Origin: Demequina muriae
Lineage (GTDB): Bacteria > Actinomycetota > Actinomycetes > Actinomycetales > Demequinaceae
DNA: 64,000 nt
Reading direction: 5' to 3'
NCBI RefSeq assembly: GCF_030418295.1
Contig: NZ_JAUHQA010000001.1
Location: forward strand, 1,984,001-2,048,000
The notes below the pieces were generated by a model, which was not told the DNA's origin, made no database searches, and saw only the letters and a program-made list of their open reading frames with translations. This document shows positions 56,165 through 63,998 of the stretch, piece by piece; the first letter of the stretch is position 1, and every line of letters begins with the position of its first letter. Position numbers and translations under genes: made by a program.

Positions 56165-56170
56165 CATGAT
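56165..56170 (+). promoter_or_regulatory. Possible leaderless -10 box of pucG
   Basis: CATGAT, 6 nt, then GTG 56177; no Shine-Dalgarno. A copy of CGCGCATCGGCC lies at 56118 in the gap before it. Confidence 0.45.
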
Positions 56171-56176
56171 GGGCAG

Positions 56177-57403
56177 GTGACCATACCTGGATCGATCAAC
56201 CCGCCGCCGCGACTGCTCATGGGCCCGGGCCCCATCAACGCGGATCCACGCGTGCTGCGGGCGATGTCCGCGCAGCTGGTGGGTCAATACGACCCGTGGA
56301 TGACGGACACGATGAACGAGGTCATGGACCTCTACCGGCAGGTGTTCGTCACCGACAACGTGCACACCATGGTGGTCGACGGCACGTCGCGCGCGGGCAT
56401 CGAGGCGGCGCTGGTGTCGCTGCTCGAGCCGGGCGACCGGGTGCTGGTGCCCATCTTCGGACGGTTCGGCCACCTGCTCGCGGAGATCTGCCGCCGCGCG
56501 GGCGCCGAGGTCCACACCATCGAGACCGAGTGGGGGCGTGTGTTCACGGAGGAGGCGCTCGAGGCGGCGATCTCCGATGTGAGCCCCAAGGTGGTCGCCA
56601 TCGTGCACGGCGACACGTCCACCACAGTGGCGCAGCCTCTCGAGGGGCTGGGCGATCTGTGCGAGAAGCACGGCGCGCTGCTCTACACCGACGCCACCGC
56701 GACGCTGGGCGGCAACGAGTTCCGCGTCGACGAGTGGGGAATCGACGTCGCCACTTCCGGCCTGCAAAAGTGCCTGGGCGGTCCGTCGGGTTCCGCGCCG
56801 GTGACGTTCTCCGAGCGCGCCGCCGCGGTCATCGAGGGACGCAAGTCCATCGAGGAGGGCATCCGCGACGTGGGCGACCCCGTCTCCGCGCACCCCATCC
56901 GCTCCAACTACCTCGACATGGCGCAGATCTTCGACTACTGGTCCGAGCGGCGCCTCAATCACCACACCGAGGCGACCACCATGCTGTTCGGCGCTCGCGA
57001 GTGCGCCCGCATCCTGCTCCAAGAGGGGCTTGCCGAGTCCTGGACACGGCACCAGCTGCACGGCCGCGCGATGCTGGACGGGACCACGGCGCTGGGGCTC
57101 GAGCCGTTCGGCGAGCTCGCCTACAAGATGACCAACATCGTGGGCGTCAAGATCCCGGATGGTGTCAACGCGGACGCCGTGCGGGGCGCGATGCTCGAGG
57201 ACTTCGGCATCGAGATCGGGACCAGCTTCGGGCCCCTGCACGGCAAGATCTGGCGCATCGGCACCATGGGCTACAACGCGAGGACCGATGCAGTGCTGCA
57301 GACGCTCGCGTCTCTGGAGACCGTGCTGCGTCGAGCAGGGCACCGGGCTCCTGCGGGCGCCGGCGTGGACGCGGCGTACGAGGTGTACGGGGCATCGGCA
57401 TGA
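56177..57403 (+). CDS. pucG: (S)-ureidoglycine/alanine-glyoxylate aminotransferase
   Basis: A 408-aa class V PLP aminotransferase beginning PPRLLMGPGPINADPRVLRAM. The region VDGTSRAGIEAALVSLLEPGDRVLVP and HGDTSTTVAQPLEGLG bind PLP, and the lysine is in SGLQKCLGGPSG (K198). The NNYxx-type HPIRSNYLDMAQIFDYW segment and the neighbouring allantoate amidohydrolase point to PucG, which converts ureidoglycine and glyoxylate. Plain alanine-glyoxylate aminotransferase is the alternative. GTG start follows CATGAT; its stop overlaps the next gene (ATGA). Confidence 0.88.
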   Translation: MTIPGSINPPPRLLMGPGPINADPRVLRAMSAQLVGQYDPWMTDTMNEVMDLYRQVFVTDNVHTMVVDGTSRAGIEAALVSLLEPGDRVLVPIFGRFGHLLAEICRRAGAEVHTIETEWGRVFTEEALEAAISDVSPKVVAIVHGDTSTTVAQPLEGLGDLCEKHGALLYTDATATLGGNEFRVDEWGIDVATSGLQKCLGGPSGSAPVTFSERAAAVIEGRKSIEEGIRDVGDPVSAHPIRSNYLDMAQIFDYWSERRLNHHTEATTMLFGARECARILLQEGLAESWTRHQLHGRAMLDGTTALGLEPFGELAYKMTNIVGVKIPDGVNADAVRGAMLEDFGIEIGTSFGPLHGKIWRIGTMGYNARTDAVLQTLASLETVLRRAGHRAPAGAGVDAAYEVYGASA

Positions 57404-58635
57404 GCGATTTCGACGCGGCCGAGGTGCTGGAGCGGTGCGACGCTCTTGCGAAGATCTCGGCTGCGGTGGACGGCATCGAGCGCAGCTACCTGACACCCGA
57501 GCACGCGCGCACCAACTGGACCGTGGGCGAGTGGATGGCCGATGCGGGCCTCACCGCCTGGCAGGACGCGGCGGGCAATCAGCGGGGCACCCTGGCGGGG
57601 CCCACGGCCGATGCGCCCGTCCTGCTGCTGGGCTCTCACCTGGATACGGTGCCGGGCGCGGGGCGCTACGACGGCGTGCTGGGGACGCTCATGGCCGTGG
57701 CAGTCGTCGGGCGGCTGCGGGCGCGGGGGGTCGAGCTGCCGTTCGGCATCGAGGTGCTGGGCTTCGCGGACGAGGAGGGCACACGCTTTGGGCGCACCCT
57801 GCTGGGCTCGTGCGCCGTGGCCGGCACGTGGGAGGACGGGTGGTGGACACTGCAGGACGCGCATGGCGTGACGCTGCATGACGCGTTTCTGGCCTTCGGG
57901 CTGGACCCGTCGCGTGTGGGCGAAGCGTCGTTGGTGGGGCGGCCCATCGTGGGCTACCTCGAGGCGCACATCGAGCAGGGGCCGCTGCTGCAGGACGCCA
58001 AGCGGTCGCTGGGCGTGGTGCGCGGCATCATGGGCGCGCGTCGGTTCGAGCTGGAGATGATCGGCGAGGCGGGCCACGCGGGCGGCATGCCGTATGGGCG
58101 CCGCCGCGACGCGTTGCTGGGCGCCTCCGAGGTGGTGTCTGCCGTCGAGGTGCTGGCGCGCGACGCCCGCGCCGTCGGCACCGTCGGTCGGCTGCAGGCG
58201 TTCCCCGGGGCCGTGAACGTGATCCCGGGCCGCGTGGAGTTCTCCCTCGACCTGCGAGCCGAGACCGATGCGGTGCGCGACCGGGTCTGGGACGAGATCG
58301 CGGAGAAGGGTCTCAAGTCAGCGGCCGCGCGGCAGTTGTCGTTTGGGGTGCGGCAGGTACATGAGGCTCGCGCCACGCAGGTCGGGGAGCAGCTGGCGCT
58401 TGCGGTCGAGGCCGGCATTCGGTCCACGGGGGACGCCGAGCCGATGTGGCTCCTGTCGAAGGCCGGCCACGACGCCATGGCGATCGCGGACCTGTGCGAC
58501 TACGCCATGCTCTTCATCCGCTGCAAGGACGGCATCTCGCACCACCGCGACGAGGCGGTGTGTGCCGACGACGTCGAGGTCGCGCTGGACGCCTTAGAGG
58601 CGACGGTGCTGGAACTCGCGGGGCAATCCTCGTAA
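57400..58635 (+). CDS. allC: Allantoate amidohydrolase / N-carbamoyl amino acid hydrolase
   Basis: A 411-aa M20-family hydrolase. Metal-binding motifs are GSHLDTVPGAGRYDGVLG, ADEEGTRFG and EAHIEQGP; the dimer-domain GEAGHAGGMPYGRRRDAL and the end-motif SKAGHDAMAIADLC also fit AllC/HyuC enzymes. It would release ammonia and CO2 from allantoate, producing the ureidoglycine used by PucG, with which it overlaps (ATGA). N-carbamoyl-L-amino acid hydrolase is an alternative by family. Stop TAA 58633-58635; an AT-rich control region follows. Confidence 0.9.
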   Translation: MSDFDAAEVLERCDALAKISAAVDGIERSYLTPEHARTNWTVGEWMADAGLTAWQDAAGNQRGTLAGPTADAPVLLLGSHLDTVPGAGRYDGVLGTLMAVAVVGRLRARGVELPFGIEVLGFADEEGTRFGRTLLGSCAVAGTWEDGWWTLQDAHGVTLHDAFLAFGLDPSRVGEASLVGRPIVGYLEAHIEQGPLLQDAKRSLGVVRGIMGARRFELEMIGEAGHAGGMPYGRRRDALLGASEVVSAVEVLARDARAVGTVGRLQAFPGAVNVIPGRVEFSLDLRAETDAVRDRVWDEIAEKGLKSAAARQLSFGVRQVHEARATQVGEQLALAVEAGIRSTGDAEPMWLLSKAGHDAMAIADLCDYAMLFIRCKDGISHHRDEAVCADDVEVALDALEATVLELAGQSS

Positions 58636-58656
58636 GTCATAACTTCTCTCGCGAAA

Positions 58657-58683
58657 ATTATGAGTTACCCTGAAACTCATAAT
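58657..58683 (+). promoter_or_regulatory. AT-rich inverted repeat before the Fic gene
   Basis: ATTATGAGTT and AACTCATAAT are perfect 10-bp arms 7 bp apart, in a stretch far more AT-rich than its surroundings. A related GTCATAACTT lies at 58636. Likely operator and promoter, possibly for autoregulation by the Fic protein's own winged helix. Confidence 0.65.
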
Positions 58684-58699
58684 AGTGGACGGAGGTTGT

Positions 58700-59887
58700 A
58701 TGACGTCATTCGCGTGGCCTGCCCTTGAGTGGGAACAGCACACGTGGCGCTCGGCCGCGTCCTGGGGCGCACGGGCGGAGGAGAGCGCTGCGGCCCTGCG
58801 CTACGCCGCCGCGGTGCCGCCCTTCATTGCTCATCGCACACCGACGCTTGAGCCCGGTGTCGCAGGCAACGCGCGTGTGGCCGAGCAAGAGTTGAGCCGC
58901 CTCGACGCCGAACTCGGCTCGCGCATCGGCTCCTTCGCGCCTGTGTTGCTGAGATCGGAGGCTGCGTCGTCCTCACAGATCGAGAACCTGACCGCGTCGG
59001 CGCGAGCGATCTTCAGCGCGGAGCTGGGGATGAAGTCAGGGCGCAACGCAGAGCAGGTCACCGCCAATACGAGGAGCCTCCAGGCTGCGATCTCTCTGTC
59101 GGACGAACTCTCGTCAGAGGCAATCCTCGAGATGCACCGCGTGCTCATGGAGCACCAGCCTCGCCATCCCCCAGGCGTCTGGCGTGAAGAGGCCGTGTGG
59201 ATCGGAACGAGCGCGGAGAGCCCCGCCGGCGCTGAGTTCGTCGCCCCACACCATTCGCGCGTGCCGGCCCTCGTTGACGACCTCGTCGAGTTCTGCATGC
59301 GCGATGACGTCCCCCCGCTGGTGGGCATCGCGATTGCTCACGCCCAGTTCGAGACGATCCACCCCTTCACGGACGGCAATGGGCGCACAGGCCGCGCACT
59401 CGCGCAGGCGATGCTCCGCCGCACCGGTGTGACCCGCAACCTGGCATTGCCCGTCTCGGCGGGACTCCTTGCCAACATCGAGGGATACCACCAGGCGTTG
59501 ACCGCCTACCGCGAGGGCGACATCGCGCCGATCGTCCTGGCGTTCGCGGACGCCGTTGCTCGCGCGAACCGCAACACCCGCACGCTGGCAGCGGAACTCG
59601 ATGATGTCCGCCGGTCGTGGGAGGCCCGGCTGCCGGCCCGCAGGCAGTCCAACGCGTGGCGACTCTTGGACGTCTTTCTCCGACGCCCAGTGTTGTCGGC
59701 AGCGCTCGCGGCCGAAGAGCTTGACGTCAGCCCACCGAACATCTACCCACCGCTGCGTGCGTTGACTGATGCCGGAATCGTGAAATCGAAGAACGAGCAC
59801 CGGCTTGGGCCATTCTGGCGAGCCGACGAGGTGCTGGCGGCGGTCGATCGGTTCGCCGAGCGCGCCGGCCGGCGAGAGGCGCCCTGA
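58700..59887 (+). CDS. Fic-domain protein with winged helix
   Basis: A 395-aa Fic enzyme that likely AMPylates target proteins. The N-terminal inhibitory helix carries SSQIEN, fitting SxxxEN of class II Fic proteins (E95). The active loop HPFTDGNGRTGR at 221-232 has the catalytic His and the Asp/Asn/Arg expected. A flap (LVDDLVEFCMRDD) and a C-terminal winged helix (ALAAEELDVSPPNIYPPLRALTDAGIV) follow. GGAGG precedes ATG 58700. It sits among purine genes behind an AT-rich inverted repeat, suggesting insertion by transfer. Its target is unknown. Confidence 0.94.
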   Translation: MTSFAWPALEWEQHTWRSAASWGARAEESAAALRYAAAVPPFIAHRTPTLEPGVAGNARVAEQELSRLDAELGSRIGSFAPVLLRSEAASSSQIENLTASARAIFSAELGMKSGRNAEQVTANTRSLQAAISLSDELSSEAILEMHRVLMEHQPRHPPGVWREEAVWIGTSAESPAGAEFVAPHHSRVPALVDDLVEFCMRDDVPPLVGIAIAHAQFETIHPFTDGNGRTGRALAQAMLRRTGVTRNLALPVSAGLLANIEGYHQALTAYREGDIAPIVLAFADAVARANRNTRTLAAELDDVRRSWEARLPARRQSNAWRLLDVFLRRPVLSAALAAEELDVSPPNIYPPLRALTDAGIVKSKNEHRLGPFWRADEVLAAVDRFAERAGRREAP

Positions 59888-59958
59888 TCCAGAGTGACGT
59901 GTGGCCACGATGCGCCACAGGTGCCAGTCGCACCCCGGCAGGACTCACGAGTCAGCAC

Positions 59959-59964
59959 TAGCGT
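59959..59964 (+). promoter_or_regulatory. Leaderless -10 box of the PhzF gene
   Basis: TAGCGT, 6 nt, then ATG 59971. Confidence 0.55.
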
Positions 59965-59970
59965 CGTCGC

Positions 59971-60822
59971 ATGAGCACACACGAGTTTCGCCAGGTCGAC
60001 GTGTTCGGCACCGATCCCTACACCGGCAACCCCGTCGCGGTGGTGCTGGACGCCGAGGGCCTCAGTTCAGAGCAGATGGCCCGGATCTCGGCCTGGACCA
60101 ACCTGTCAGAGTGCACGTTCGTGCTGCCTCCCACCACGCGGGACGCCGACTACCGCGTGCGCATCTTCTCCCTCACCAACGAGCTGCCGTTCGCCGGCCA
60201 CCCCACGTTGGGCACGGCGCGCGCGTGGCTCGATGCGGGCGGGGTGCCGCGCGACGAGGGCGTGGTGATCCAGGAGTGCGGCGCGGGACTCGTGCCGGTG
60301 CGGGTCGACGGTGATCAGCTCGCCTTCGCCGCCCCATCCCGGATCCGGTCAGGCGCCGTCTCCCCAGACGACCTCGACGCCGCGTGCCGCGTGCTGCGGA
60401 TCACCCCGGCGGAGGTGCTCGACGCTGCATGGGCGGACAACGGTCCCGGATGGATCGCGCTGCTGCTCAAGGACGTCGATGCGGTGATGGCAGTGGAGCC
60501 CGACGGCGCGCACCAGCCCGGTCTCTGCATGGTCGGCATCGCCGCTATCGACGAAGGGGACGGCCCTGACGGGTCCGCGGTCGAGGTGCGCACCTTCTTC
60601 AACGACACCGACGGCCCGCTGCGCGAAGACCCGATCACCGGCAGCTTCAACGCCTCGCTCGCCCAGTGGCTCACGGAGTCCGGCCGCATCGCCGCACCCT
60701 ACGTCGCGAGGCAGGGGACCATGCTGGACCGCGCGGGCCGTGTGAGCGTCGACGAGGCGGGTGGCGACCTGTGGATCGGCGGCCGCACCCACGTCGCCAT
60801 CACGGGGACCATCGACGCCTGA
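59971..60822 (+). CDS. PhzF-family isomerase-like protein
   Basis: A 283-aa member of the PhzF/diaminopimelate-epimerase fold. It has FRQVDVFGTDPYTGNPVAVV, the catalytic Glu in LSECTFVLPP (about E47), FSLTNELPFAGHPTLG and DPITGSFNASLAQWL, all typical. Most PhzF relatives have no known reaction, and the phenazine role applies only to true PhzF; there are no phenazine genes here. It is the last gene before the kinase-like gene, both with leaderless boxes, so they are likely separate units. Confidence 0.9.
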   Translation: MSTHEFRQVDVFGTDPYTGNPVAVVLDAEGLSSEQMARISAWTNLSECTFVLPPTTRDADYRVRIFSLTNELPFAGHPTLGTARAWLDAGGVPRDEGVVIQECGAGLVPVRVDGDQLAFAAPSRIRSGAVSPDDLDAACRVLRITPAEVLDAAWADNGPGWIALLLKDVDAVMAVEPDGAHQPGLCMVGIAAIDEGDGPDGSAVEVRTFFNDTDGPLREDPITGSFNASLAQWLTESGRIAAPYVARQGTMLDRAGRVSVDEAGGDLWIGGRTHVAITGTIDA

Positions 60823-60856
60823 CCACACCCGCGCATCGGCCGAGTGCGGCGACGCC

Positions 60857-60862
60857 TATCCT
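60857..60862 (+). promoter_or_regulatory. Leaderless -10 box of the diacylglycerol-kinase-like gene
   Basis: TATCCT, 6 nt, then GTG 60869. Confidence 0.55.
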
Positions 60863-60868
60863 GAGCGT

Positions 60869-61828
60869 GTGAATACTCCTCAGCACGTCGCGATCGTGGT
60901 CAATCCCTCCAAGACCAGCAGGGACGACATCGAGAAGGAGCTCGACTCCGTCGAGTTCGACGGCCCCGGCCCGCGGATCTCGTGGCTCGAGACCACCGTG
61001 GAGGATCCCGGGCATGGGATGGCGCAGGAGGCGCTCGACATGGGTGCCGACCTCGTGATCGCGGCCGGTGGCGACGGCACGGTGCGTGCCGTAGCTGAGT
61101 GCCTTGCGGACGCCGATACCTCGGCGCACCTGGGCGTGGTCCCCCTGGGAACGGGCAATCTGCTGGCCCGCAACCTCGACATTCCCCTGGGCAACATCGG
61201 CAAGGCGCTGGAGGCCGCGCTCACCGGCGACGTGCTCACCATCGACCTGGCGTGGGCGGAGGCCGATCTGGACGGCACGCCTCAGCGCAACGCATTCACG
61301 GTGATGGCAGGCGTGGGCGTCGATGCTCACATGATCACCGAGACCGACGAGGACCTGAAGGACAAGGTCGGGTGGCTCGCCTACGTGGAGTCCCTGGGCC
61401 GCGCTGTGTCCGCGAGCGACGTGATTTCGATGGCGCTCACCGTCGACGGGGAGAAGACGGGCAACGAAGAGGCGCACACGCTCATCGTCGGAAACTGCGG
61501 CATCCTGACGGGCGGCGTGACGCTGCTCCCCGACGCGGACCCGGTCGACGGCGAGCTCGACCTGCTGGTGCTGAGCGCCGATGGCGTCGCCGGGTGGCTC
61601 GACACCATGCGCAGCATGATGTGGGACAACGGTCTCAAGCGCCTGGTCGGCGCCACCGACAAGGCGGAAAGCAGTGACTCTGTGATGCACCGCCGCGTCA
61701 CTGCCGTGACGGTCGAGCTGGGCGAGTCGCGGGTGCTCGAGCTGGATGGCGACGACGTGGGCGAATGCTCGCGCGTGGAGTTCAGCATCCAGCCAGCGGC
61801 GATCCGGGTGCGCACGCCGCGGTCCTGA
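60869..61828 (+). CDS. Diacylglycerol/lipid kinase-like protein
   Basis: A 319-aa DAGK-catalytic protein. It begins HVAIVVNPSKTSRDDIEKEL, carries the kinase nucleotide loop IAAGGDGTVRAVAECL and VPLGTGNLLARNLDIP, then FTVMAGVGVDAHMI and the C-terminal strand domain. Members phosphorylate diacylglycerol or other lipids, or sphingosine-type substrates; the lipid here is unknown. GTG 60869 follows TATCCT and agrees with the family N-terminus; the longer reading frame upstream is a shadow of the PhzF gene. Confidence 0.92.
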   Translation: MNTPQHVAIVVNPSKTSRDDIEKELDSVEFDGPGPRISWLETTVEDPGHGMAQEALDMGADLVIAAGGDGTVRAVAECLADADTSAHLGVVPLGTGNLLARNLDIPLGNIGKALEAALTGDVLTIDLAWAEADLDGTPQRNAFTVMAGVGVDAHMITETDEDLKDKVGWLAYVESLGRAVSASDVISMALTVDGEKTGNEEAHTLIVGNCGILTGGVTLLPDADPVDGELDLLVLSADGVAGWLDTMRSMMWDNGLKRLVGATDKAESSDSVMHRRVTAVTVELGESRVLELDGDDVGECSRVEFSIQPAAIRVRTPRS

Positions 61829-61851
61829 GCACGGCGAGCCCGAACGCAGCG

Positions 61852-62409
61852 TCAGTCGTCGCGGTCGGCCCCACCGCCCAGGTCTGAGCAGTCCACCTCG
61901 ACCGTGAGGTGGCGCACCAGGTAGTCCCTCGCGCCCATGTCGCCCACGATGGTGGCGGCGATGTCGCCCCAATGGTCGCGGCCCATCAGGACCGGATGTC
62001 CGGGTTCGCCGTCGTAGTGTGCCCGGGCAAGCGTGCCGCGGGGGTCGTCCACCGCTGCATCGAGCACCCGGCGTCCGGCGGCGGCTGTCTGCTCGGGCAG
62101 GTCGACCAACGTGAGCAGCACCGCATCGGTGCTGGACGTGGCTGCCGCCGCGAGCCCCACGCGCAGTGACGCCGCCTGGCCGTCCTGCCAATCGGTGGCG
62201 ACCACAGGGAGGGCTCCGCGCGGGACCAAGGCGAGTGCCGCATCGGCCTCCGCTCCCAGCACGATGATCACCTCGCGGCACCCGGCGTCGTGAAGCGCGG
62301 CGCACGCGATCTCGAGCCACGGCGTGCCGTCCTCGGTCCGGCGCAGCGCCTTGGGCCCGCCCGCGCGGCTTCCCGCTCCCGCGGCGAGTACGACTCCCGT
62401 GACATCCAT
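61852..62409 (-). CDS. MobA-like nucleotidyltransferase (MocA type)
   Basis: A 185-aa NTP transferase with the signature VLAAGAGSRAGGPKAL, then LGAEADAALALVP and LLTLVDLPEQTAAAG and GHPVLMGRDHWG. The MobA-like type often makes the cytosine dinucleotide of molybdopterin used by xanthine dehydrogenase, which fits the purine setting, but such an enzyme is not in the window. ATG 62409 lies 6 nt after TAGGGT on the minus strand, and it is divergent from the OHCU decarboxylase gene with only 22 bp between start codons. Confidence 0.85.
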   Translation of the reverse strand: MDVTGVVLAAGAGSRAGGPKALRRTEDGTPWLEIACAALHDAGCREVIIVLGAEADAALALVPRGALPVVATDWQDGQAASLRVGLAAAATSSTDAVLLTLVDLPEQTAAAGRRVLDAAVDDPRGTLARAHYDGEPGHPVLMGRDHWGDIAATIVGDMGARDYLVRHLTVEVDCSDLGGGADRDD

Positions 62410-62415
62410 GCCCCC

Positions 62416-62425
62416 ACCCTACGAT
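62416..62425. promoter_or_regulatory. Overlapping divergent leaderless -10 boxes
   Basis: The minus-strand TAGGGT (62416-62421) and plus-strand TACGAT (62420-62425) each lie 6 nt before their start codon (62409 and 62432) and share two base pairs. Polymerase could occupy only one at a time. Confidence 0.6.
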
Positions 62426-62431
62426 GGGGGC

Positions 62432-62899
62432 ATGCGGCTGGAACGGGATCGACTGTTGGAGTGCCTGCGCGTGGAGCGCTGGGCCGATGCGCTCGCCGGC
62501 AAGAATTTTCAGACGGCCGATGCGCTGGTGGCGGCAGGCATCGACGCGGCCACTCCGCTCTCCGAGGCCGAGGTGGACGAGGCGCTCGCGGCGCACCCGC
62601 GCATCGGCGACAGGGCCGAGGGCGAGGGAGCAGAGGCCGCGTTCTCGCGTGCCGAGCAGTCCGCGAGCCAGGACCCCGACGAGCAGCTCGAGGCGCGCCT
62701 GCGCGAGGGCAACGCCGCGTATGAGGCGCGGTTCGGCCGGGTGTTCCTCATCCGGGCCGCCGGTCGGGATCGCCGGGAGATCCTCGAAGAGCTGGATCGC
62801 CGGCTGATGAACGACCCCGGCGTCGAGACCGACGAGGTCGCCGAGCAGCTGCGGCAGATCGCCGCGCTGCGCTTGAAGCAGGTAGGGGAGGACGCATGA
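62432..62899 (+). CDS. uraD: OHCU decarboxylase
   Basis: 2-oxo-4-hydroxy-4-carboxy-5-ureidoimidazoline decarboxylase, 155 aa, the last step to (S)-allantoin from urate. It has the catalytic His in AHPRIGDRA (H55), Glu in EQSASQDPDEQLEARL, FGRVFLIRAAGRDRREILEELDRRL and a helical end, as in stand-alone UraD. ATG 62432 has the leaderless TACGAT box. Its stop overlaps the HIU hydrolase start (ATGA), so consecutive pathway steps are coupled. Urate oxidase is not in the window. Confidence 0.93.
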   Translation: MRLERDRLLECLRVERWADALAGKNFQTADALVAAGIDAATPLSEAEVDEALAAHPRIGDRAEGEGAEAAFSRAEQSASQDPDEQLEARLREGNAAYEARFGRVFLIRAAGRDRREILEELDRRLMNDPGVETDEVAEQLRQIAALRLKQVGEDA

Positions 62900-63228
62900 G
62901 TCACGTCACCACACACGTGCTGGACGCGGTCCGCGGCACACCCGCAGCGGGAGTCTCCGTGACCCTGTCCGAGCGTAGAGGAGAGGGCTGGGAGCCGCTT
63001 GCCTCCGCGGTCACCGACGACGACGGGCGGGTGAGCGCGTTCGGGCCCGAACGCCTCGACGACGGCGTCTATCAGGTGCGCTTCGACACCGGGATGTACT
63101 TCTCGCACCTCAACGTCGAGACCTTCTACCCCGAGGTGGTCATCACGTTCGAGGTGGACGGCGGCGACCGCTATCACGTGCCTCTGCTGCTCAGCCCTTT
63201 CGCCTACTCGACGTACCGCGGCTCCTGA
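62896..63228 (+). CDS. uraH: 5-hydroxyisourate hydrolase (transthyretin-like)
   Basis: A 110-aa transthyretin-fold enzyme that opens 5-hydroxyisourate to OHCU. It begins VTTHVLDAVRGTPAAGVSVTL with the active His near 7, has DGRVSAF and VRFDTGMYF, and ends in YRGS, the family signature. The start overlaps uraD by ATGA. Together the pair makes (S)-allantoin; the upstream cluster (allantoate amidohydrolase, PucG) takes the ureides further. Confidence 0.96.
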   Translation: MSHVTTHVLDAVRGTPAAGVSVTLSERRGEGWEPLASAVTDDDGRVSAFGPERLDDGVYQVRFDTGMYFSHLNVETFYPEVVITFEVDGGDRYHVPLLLSPFAYSTYRGS

Positions 63229-63268
63229 CACTCCCCGGCAGTCATCGCGGGGCGTGCCGCTGCACTAC

Positions 63269-63297
63269 TTGACAATCGATAGAAATCTATCGATTAT
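63269..63297 (+). promoter_or_regulatory. Promoter of the DUF2975-regulator pair
   Basis: TTGACA (63269-63274) and GATTAT (63292-63297) with a 17-bp spacer; the operator fills the spacer. Short leader to ATG 63304. Confidence 0.65.
63274..63295 (+). promoter_or_regulatory. Palindromic operator inside the promoter
   Basis: Arms AATCGATAGA and TCTATCGATT flank AA. It occupies the spacer between -35 and -10, where a bound repressor would block polymerase. The HTH protein of this operon is the likely ligand. Confidence 0.75.
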
Positions 63298-63303
63298 CAA
63301 TAC

Positions 63304-63780
63304 ATGAACGCTCTTGTGCGCGGCACCCTCCGCCTGCTCCTCGTCCTGCTGTTCCTCGGAGCTGTCGGGGGCCAGGCGCTCGTGCCGCTCGCGGCTTCCG
63401 ACATGGGCGCGGAATACCCCGAGGTCGACCACCTCGTCCTGCCCTACACGATCGCCGGCATCGCGGCCATCGCCTGCTTCCAGGTCGTGATCGTGGTGGT
63501 GTGGAGGCTGCTCACGATGGTCGCGACGGGCGAGGTGTTCACCGCCAACGCGCTCCGTTGGGTCGAGGTCATCGCGTGGAGCGGAGCGATCGCCGCGCTG
63601 ATCTGCGTGGGCGTCGCCTCGCACATGATGGTCGCGGAGAACATCGGGGGGCCGCCGGCTCTCTTCCTGTGGATCGGCTCGTGGGTGGGAGGCACGGCCT
63701 TCGTGCTGCTGATGGTTGTCATGCGCGGGCTCCTCGCGGTGGCGATCGCGGACCGCAGCGAGCTGGCCGAGGTGATCTGA
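63304..63780 (+). CDS. DUF2975 membrane protein
   Basis: A 158-aa protein with four predicted membrane segments: LLLVLLFLGAVGGQALVPL, TIAGIAAIACFQVVIVVVW, VIAWSGAIAALICVGVASHMM and a last one at about 117-140. The loop LLTMVATGEVFTANALRWV is typical of DUF2975. Its function is unknown. It is always or often followed by a small YozG-like regulator, as here with TGATG overlap, so the pair may sense an envelope or redox condition. The promoter holds a palindromic operator. Confidence 0.88.
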   Translation: MNALVRGTLRLLLVLLFLGAVGGQALVPLAASDMGAEYPEVDHLVLPYTIAGIAAIACFQVVIVVVWRLLTMVATGEVFTANALRWVEVIAWSGAIAALICVGVASHMMVAENIGGPPALFLWIGSWVGGTAFVLLMVVMRGLLAVAIADRSELAEVI

Positions 63781-63998
63781 TGCCGATCGTCGTCGACATC
63801 GACGTCATGCTGGCGAGGCGCAAGATGTCCGTGGGGGATTTCGCCACCGCAGTCGGGATCACGCCAGCGAACGTCGCGGTGCTCAAGAATGGCCGGGCGA
63901 AGGCGATCCGATTCACGACCCTCGAGCGCATCTGCGAGGTGCTGGAGTGTCAGCCGGGCGACCTGCTGCGCTGGGAGGAGGCCGATGCGCGCGACTGA
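63780..63998 (+). CDS. YozG-like XRE-family regulator
   Basis: A 72-aa protein that is almost only an HTH (RRKMSVGDFATAVGITPANVAVLKNGRAKAIRFTTLERICEVLECQPGDLLRW), matching the YozG group of Cro/CI regulators. The start overlaps the DUF2975 stop (TGATG); longer frames upstream are shadows. It very likely binds the operator at 63274-63295 and represses the operon. A final GGCCGATGCGCG word spans its last codons. Confidence 0.9.
   Translation: MPIVVDIDVMLARRKMSVGDFATAVGITPANVAVLKNGRAKAIRFTTLERICEVLECQPGDLLRWEEADARD

Noticed and set aside
56296-57399. An N-terminal extension of the allantoate amidohydrolase reaching back through pucG
   Set aside because: The same frame is open, but residues before MSDFDAAEV are the out-of-frame reading of pucG and have no domain; ATG 57400 in the ATGA overlap is the start.
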